Positions 58,694 through 64,000 of a stretch of 64,000 nt of DNA are shown one piece after another. Source of the stretch: Symbiodinium natans (taxonomy: Eukaryota; Sar; Dinophyceae; Suessiales; Symbiodiniaceae); contig CAJNDS010002845.1 of assembly GCA_905221605.1 (NCBI GenBank), positions 1-64,000 of the forward strand. Direction: 5' to 3'. The notes beneath the pieces were generated by a model. It made no database searches. It was not told the origin of the DNA and saw only the letters and a list, made by a program, of their open reading frames with translations. Each line of letters begins with the position of its first letter. Position 1 is the first letter of the stretch. The position numbers and the translations under genes were made by a program.

Positions 58694-61600
58694 ATGCCGT
58701 GCACAGGAACTCTGCGCCTGTTTGCCATTCCCGGATTCGAGGGTGATGTTCGCGTCGTGACTGTGGTGGACGAAATGGCAGCCACAGAGGTTCTCGCACA
58801 GATTGGCCATGCTGCTATGCTCGGCAATGCAGGTGCGCTTGTTTGCTGCGGGCGCAACTTGTGTGTATCACATCTTTGGTTGCAACCGTCGTGCTTTGCA
58901 GGGTTGCAGAGGAAGAGGCTGTCAGAGTTCCTCCATGCCGCTGCGGCATCCCCTTCAGCAGCCAAGTGGCCCACGACTTCGGAGGCCCTGGCAAGACGTA
59001 GCTTCAAGTTGTTGCAGCATGTTGCAGCATGAAATGCTCAGCTCTCTGGAAGTGCTGCATAGCTGATCTGCGCTCAGTCGTCAATGCACATGCTCATCCC
59101 TTGGTGCGCTTTGATCGCATGTTGAATCGTTGAAAGGTGGCTTCTGGCGACTTCGTCGAAAGCTTGTTGCAAAGGCCTTCGATACGTACAATGCTGAGCT
59201 CGTTTGTGCAGGGGGAGCCCGCACTCAAGCAAACGGAGCTCTTAAACGACCGCTGTTGCCCTTGTCCAGGCCAGTACAAGACCCAGAGCTGCGTGGGGCT
59301 GTTCCGGGCGCGAGCGGGCTGTTCCCTCATCAGGCTCTTTGTCATCGTTCTTTGGCATGTTCTCCTTCATGTCGTCCTTCCTGGAAGACTTGGTGTGGCA
59401 GAAGGGACTTTTTTTGTGCTTTTGCCCACATGCCGAGCGTGCGTTTTGGTCCTTTCTCCATTGATGGTAGAAGGCACAAATCGAGAATGCCTGCAGCTTT
59501 GCAGGTTGCGACGGTTGCATGGATGCAAACCATCGAGCAAAGAGGAGCACAACGTCTGCAGGAGTGCAAAAGTCTTGCCTCATTTTGTTTCCCATTGTTT
59601 TCCGGTGTCTCGTCCGGTCCGTCGTACGGCAGCGGGCACGTGGTCAGGTGGCGCCTCTGCGCTTCGCAGGCACCAGCCTGGGTTCCTCGTATGACTTGCC
59701 CCTCCCTTGCGGTGGTGTGGTGGCACACCCGCCCGGTTCAGGTGACTTGGCTGCTGCTTTGAGGGTCAGTTTTGTCACGGCTCCTTCACCACGCCCACGT
59801 GCGACACATGCCGAGATTGGCATGTGGCCCCAGGCAAAACGCGCATTGTAGCGGCCTTCGCTGCGCAGGGTGACCGAGCGCAGGCACTTCAGAGCCGCCC
59901 AATTGCAATGATTTCCACACTTATTTTTACGCTGACCTTTGGAATGTCAGGCCCTCGCATCCTCTCATGTTGTGCGATGGCGGATACTTTGTTGAGAGTT
60001 TCTAGCGAGAGCGTGAAGAAGTGAAGCAAAGGTGACCCAAGAACAAGAAGCTGAGGTCGAGGCTCCGACCGTCCGGCCGAAGTGAGGAGTTGGGCGGCTT
60101 GCCGAGGAACGCAAAGGATGTTGCTTTCGCCACATCTAGTTACAACTGTAGAGCACAATTCCTGATAGACCCGCACCGTCCCACACGGTGCTTCAAGTCT
60201 GCCACAACACATTGGGTTCATCACGTGTTGGCTTTGGTGCAAGGTGAGCTGGATGCAGTGGCTTTGTGGAGATCGGGCGCAGCACACAGAGCCCCGCGAG
60301 GCTCCCGCTTTTCGGAGCTTTTCTGTCACCCCCCCCCCCCCCCCCCCCGAATTGTGATGTACGGTGCAATAGATCCAGTTGGAGAACCTTTCATTGGCAG
60401 GCGGCAGTGGCGGCGCAGCTTCAGCTTCCACAGCCCAAGAAGACCTTGACCCAAAGATGAACGAGTTCAGATGAGTTCAACGTGATGGAACCTTGCTGTT
60501 GGGCCTATAGGGTAGCCGTGTGCGAGATCTGGCTCAGGATTGTGTGTCCTGCTCATCTTTGTCGTCAGTGGCAGGAGGAACTGGAAGGTCAAGGTGCTTT
60601 GCAAGCCGAGGCGAACAGAGGGACTTTGAACTCCACAAAGTGCAAAGTGATGCAGTGGGGGCATGTCCGCCAGCATTGTGCAGCGATTTTTTTTAGCTCT
60701 CTAGTATTGCACCCTTCGCAGATGCGGCCTTGTCTCAGTGCGGCCACAACTGTGCGGCCACAACTCACCCTGAACCCAAGTCTGCAGTCCCAACATCCCT
60801 GAACGCCCCTGGACCCCCTCTTGATGCCTGAAGCCGCCCCCAAACGCAATGAATCAGCCAGGTTGCACCCAAAATGATCCAAAAGAGAAAGAGCACGACC
60901 CACAAAACGTGAGAACAACCCCGTTGGCTCTGAAGCGATACAACGACTAACTACACTAATTAAATAAGTACATACAAAGTTAAAGACAGTTAGTCAAATC
61001 TATGTAGAATAGAAATAGATGTATAAATACGTAAATAAGGTAATGCATGTATATATATATATATGTATGTATATGTACATGCTGTTGTCCTCGAGTTGTC
61101 ACCGTGCAGGTTGCAGACTATGAGTCTGTGGAGCGCACTGTCTTCGAAACTGGCAAGTGGAAGCGGCTAGTGATTGATGAGCCCCAGGACCTGCGATTTC
61201 TCGAGGGCTTGTGGTTGGCAGTCCATAGGCGGACACCCGATCAAGGAGTACAGGCGGTTCGGCAGGAGAATGAGTGAAAGGTCTTCAAACATAGCAGGCC
61301 CACTCCGAGGGTGGGGAAAAGGCTTTCGCAAGCGATGATGTGAAGAACTGCCACCGAAGCATTTGTAGAAGCTTCCTACTGCCTGAAGGGCGAGTTGCGG
61401 AAGCTTCGCGGAAGGTTTGTGTGTTTGTAGGCGGAAGGTTTGTGTTCTCCTTTCGCTTGCATAAAGTTTTGCAGAATGGCAAGCTTCAAGCACTGGAGCG
61501 CACTTGTGCATCGGACGTTCAAGGACTGCCCTGGATCAGAGAACTGGCAGTCTTTGCTGGCCCTTGCCGATGGCTTCCGCGACGATGGCAGCCATGAGAG

Positions 61601-63087
61601 AAATTTGAGACTTAGTGTGTCCTCATGTTTCCTGTCGATCTAAGACGGTACCGAGGGGGCAATGCTCACATCCAAGGGGCTGCCATCTGGCTGCTTTGCG
61701 GTACTGCCCCTTCCCATCTGGATTCCATTGGGCCGCTGCTGCTTGGCCGACGCAACTGGCATGTGGCCTGGCGCCAGGCAGAGTGGACAGGCCAGTAATC
61801 TTGGAAAGCGCTTGCGGGGGTTTCTGGACAGATACACTGACAGTACCGTGTACACACTCAAAGACGTAATTAAGAAGATGGCCAGTTCTTGAACATTAGG
61901 TTTTGTGTGGTTTTTTTTCTCGGCTTCATTCTGAGCTTGCGAAGTTCTCTTTGGTGCGGTCTTGGCTCAAAAGCAAATTGTCCGACCCTCGCAGAGGCTT
62001 TCTTAGCGGAAGTTTTCCGGGAATGCATCAGGTTTCTTCCGAAGCTCGCCATCACGTCCGCTTCGAATGCTTAGCAGGGATGCTCGCCCTGGGGTCTACA
62101 AGTCCGAAAATTTTAAGCCCGAAACCCAACTCTTGGGCATCTCTTGCTTTCAAATAGGGGGGGCTTCTTCTGGGCCGAAGAGATGTTTGGGTACAGATTT
62201 GGGGGAGGCTTCCCGCAGCTCGCGCACCTGATCCGGAGCCGCTTCCTGGCAGATCCTCCCTGGGCTTGCCTGCCTCGACCGGCCCTGGAGTGGCACGACG
62301 AGGTTTTTCTGGGAGTCAAGATGTCTGAAATGTCTGAGTAGATCTTCATTGTTTCAGTCTTCTTTTCTTAGACATCTTGTGTGTAATTTGGGCTCGTTTT
62401 TTGAGTGTGCCTTTGGATGATGTGCTGTCCCTCTTGCCAGGCCGTGGTGTTACGGCCCCGGGAAAGCACCGACGCTGCTGTGGCCAACCTTGCCGGATTC
62501 GTGCTGGAGCCGGGTGGGAAGATCTGGGTAAACATGGTAAACCTGAGATAACCTACGAGGTCGTTGGCATGAGACTGAGTTTGGCTGCACCTACAATCAA
62601 TGTACAACTGATTCCGTTTCTCCGTGCCACCGGTTTGCCAGCAGAACTCTCATGTCCTACCTGAGTCTGAGATGATTGAGGACAGCATCTTGCTTCTCTC
62701 GTTTGGCGCTGGCACGGCCTTTGCAGCAGCTCAGGTGAGGGCAGCGTGCTGCATGTTTCACTGCGTCGCCTATTGCTTAGAAGTTCTCAATCGTGCAAAC
62801 TTTCCAGTGCAGATTCGATGGCAATGACAGGAGAGAGACCAACTGCTGCTGCAGATGGGTTGGCTTGGGTCTCAGCAGATTTGGTATCGTGCCTCTAGTT
62901 ACATTCCATCCCTTCTGCAAGCACCGCCAGGCACAACTGTGTTGGCACGTCGCTTTTGCCGCCGGCAGAGCACACCTTGGCTGACTGGGAGGGTACTGTG
63001 GCGCAGCGCAGCCAGCAGAAGCTGGAGAAGCTTGCAGAGGAAATTGCCAAACTAGAGGCATCAACCGCTGTTGCAAGTGCACCGTGA
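58694..63087 (+). CDS. Unrecognised multi-exon gene(s), one exon with a LVIDEPQDL motif
   Basis: Protein-like exons in order: 58694-~58830 (LRLFAIPGFEGDVRVVTVV), ~58901-59030 (KRLSEFLHAAAASPSAAKW), ~59137-59270 (ASGDFVESLLQRPSIRTML), ~59506-59570 (VATVAWMQTIEQRGAQRL), 61110-61247 (ETGKWKRLVIDEPQDLRFL), ~61483-61600 (FKHWSALVHRTFKDCPGSEN), ~61797-61886 (LRGFLDRYTDSTVYTLKDV), ~62160-62330 (WAEEMFGYRFGGGFPQLAH), ~62442-62517 (AVANLAGFVLEPGGKIWV), ~62640-62734 (IEDSILLLSFGAGTAFAAA) and ~62960-63087 (QQKLEKLAEEIAKLEAS, then TGA), the last a coiled coil. LVIDEP resembles a Walker-B/DExx box of SNF2- or DEAD-like ATPases, but no other helicase motif is seen. Whether these form one gene or several cannot be told. 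Confidence 0.45.
60329..60348 (+). repeat. C20 homopolymer
   Basis: Run of 20 C within an apparent intron. Frames through it are artefacts. Confidence 0.9.
60940..61078. repeat. AT-rich low-complexity tract
   Basis: TAAATAAGTACATA, (AT)n and TATGTATG-type sequence between apparent exons, similar in style to 11177-11937. Confidence 0.8.
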
Positions 63088-64000
63088 CAACACAACTGGC
63101 ACGTTTCAAGCGCAGGCGACGGAGAGCCAGCAGGGCTTGCGTTATCAACTTGCAGGGGGCGATGCTGCCATGGCTCCAGACTTGTCCTTCCTGGCTGTGG
63201 AGACTGTGCGTGTGCATGTGGTCACTTGGCAGGCATGAGCACTTCCGTGTTCCATTCATCGCTTTTCGCTGCCGCAGCAGTCGCTTACGCTGTTTCCACA
63301 TGAGCTAGGTGTGTCTGTTGTACTTGCAACACAGTGCAGGCGTTGCTGTTGCTGTTGCGTTGACAGCTTGCAGATGTGCCAAGGAAGGACTGCCGGATGG
63401 TGACGCAGCTCAGCAGCAAGGCATGGCAGTCGATGAAATGTGTGGAGCCTTCTGTGGCATGCTCAGGTTTTTCAAGCCCTTGCTTATGTTGGTTCAAAAA
63501 ACTTCACAAATGATACAGCATGGCTCACCGAAGGATCGTGCACGCATGTCCTGCTATGTCCTGCTGAGTCTGGCTTGGTCTGTGGGAATGCAATCAAAGG
63601 CGTCCGAGCCCGCTTGTGCTGCGGAGTGGAATGCTCTCCTGCCAAGCCGTGGCTACACAGGCAGCGCAATGAAGGTTACAATCAACTCAAAGTTGGAAAA
63701 GTTGGGGAGAAGTTACAAAGGTTGGAGAAGTGAGCTCTGAGATCTCAGCAAAGCTGTGCAGTGCAGCGCTTTTTGGGAGACTTTGAGGTGCTGTCGCCCG
63801 AGGAGTTGGCGAAGCGGGCTGCGTTGCTTTGTATGATGAGCCTGCAGACGGCGACTTTGCTTCTGCCGCCAGTTCTGCGCAGGCTTTTTGAGAGTTGAGG
63901 GGGATTCAGACAAAGAGGAGATCTTAGTGTCGGAAGCCCTTGACCCCAAGAAGAGACGCTGATGTTGCAGGGCACTCCGAAGATTCTCTTGTCGAACGGG
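63088..64000 (+). other. Exon-like frames at window end
   Basis: A 63309-63740 frame contains CAKEGLPDGDAAQQQGMAVD. A frame at about 63752-63898 contains LGDFEVLSPEELAKRAALLC and LQTATLLLPPVLRRLFE. Both look protein-like, but no family is recognised and the gene may continue beyond the window. Confidence 0.35.

Noticed and set aside
61950-61972. Possible relict dinoflagellate spliced-leader end (TTGGCTCAA)
   Set aside because: Only about nine bases match and the rest of the leader is absent, so it is probably chance.
1-64000. Prokaryotic or organellar origin with operons
   Set aside because: Copia, LINE and DIRS-like elements, introns and an RRM/RS splicing factor point to a eukaryotic nuclear genome.

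Overview
The window looks like nuclear DNA of a dinoflagellate, probably a symbiodiniacean or relative. This is inferred from several signs. Multi-exon genes use AG|G acceptors with GT, GC and occasional GA donors. Arabidopsis-type TTTAGGG tracts lie inside satellite DNA. Retroelements and tandem repeats are heavy. All recognisable host genes lie on the + strand, as in unidirectional dinoflagellate gene clusters. No bacterial operon, rRNA or tRNA gene was recognised, and no copy of the dinoflagellate spliced leader was found by eye.

Region 1-28,220 is mobile and satellite DNA. A nearly intact 10.3-kb LINE (61-10387) sits inside a ~113-bp satellite and is flanked by a perfect 14-bp target-site duplication. 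Its 2,533-codon frame joins, in order, a Tpt1/KptA-like RNA 2'-phosphotransferase fold, an endonuclease/exonuclease/phosphatase (EEP) domain, a reverse transcriptase, C2H2 zinc fingers and a ubiquitin-specific-protease (USP) domain. A separate 283-aa protein is nested in another frame of the same DNA (8024-8875). This is the most unusual object in the window. It is followed by the satellite (10391-11176), AT microsatellite, a 5'-truncated DIRS/Ngaro-like RT-RNase H element with split direct repeats (12105-14993), and a 29-bp minisatellite of about 50 units (15000-16460). A Ty1/copia element with identical 133-bp LTRs and a CAAAA duplication comes next (17357-24901), then a (CTA/CTG)n tract. 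The 29-bp minisatellite then recurs inverted (26107-26806), and the ~113-bp satellite also recurs inverted, mixed with TTTAGGG tracts (26887-28220). The two satellite families therefore form a nested mirror around the copia element.

Region 28,220-64,000 is mostly genic, with very small exons. An RNPS1/SR45-like RRM gene with RS/RD and K/E/A-rich tails runs to a stop at 36234. It is followed by a degenerate ankyrin-repeat pseudogene and a ~127-bp tandem array (38863-40612). A gene for a protein with about 19 copies of a GAQSGKL-type repeat (44036-~48882) has a 2.2-kb intron that holds a decayed LINE RT. A TMEM144-like multi-membrane transporter gene (52777-56666) and an unrecognised multi-exon gene (about 58694-63087) follow. 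Exon structures were inferred by reading frame and splice signals only. RRM and tail exons of the RNPS1-like gene are the best supported, because phases match across many junctions. The stretches between genes (28.8-29.5, 36.2-37.0, 40.6-43.8, 48.9-52.7, 56.7-58.6 and 63.1-64.0 kb) hold only isolated exon-like frames that I could not assign.
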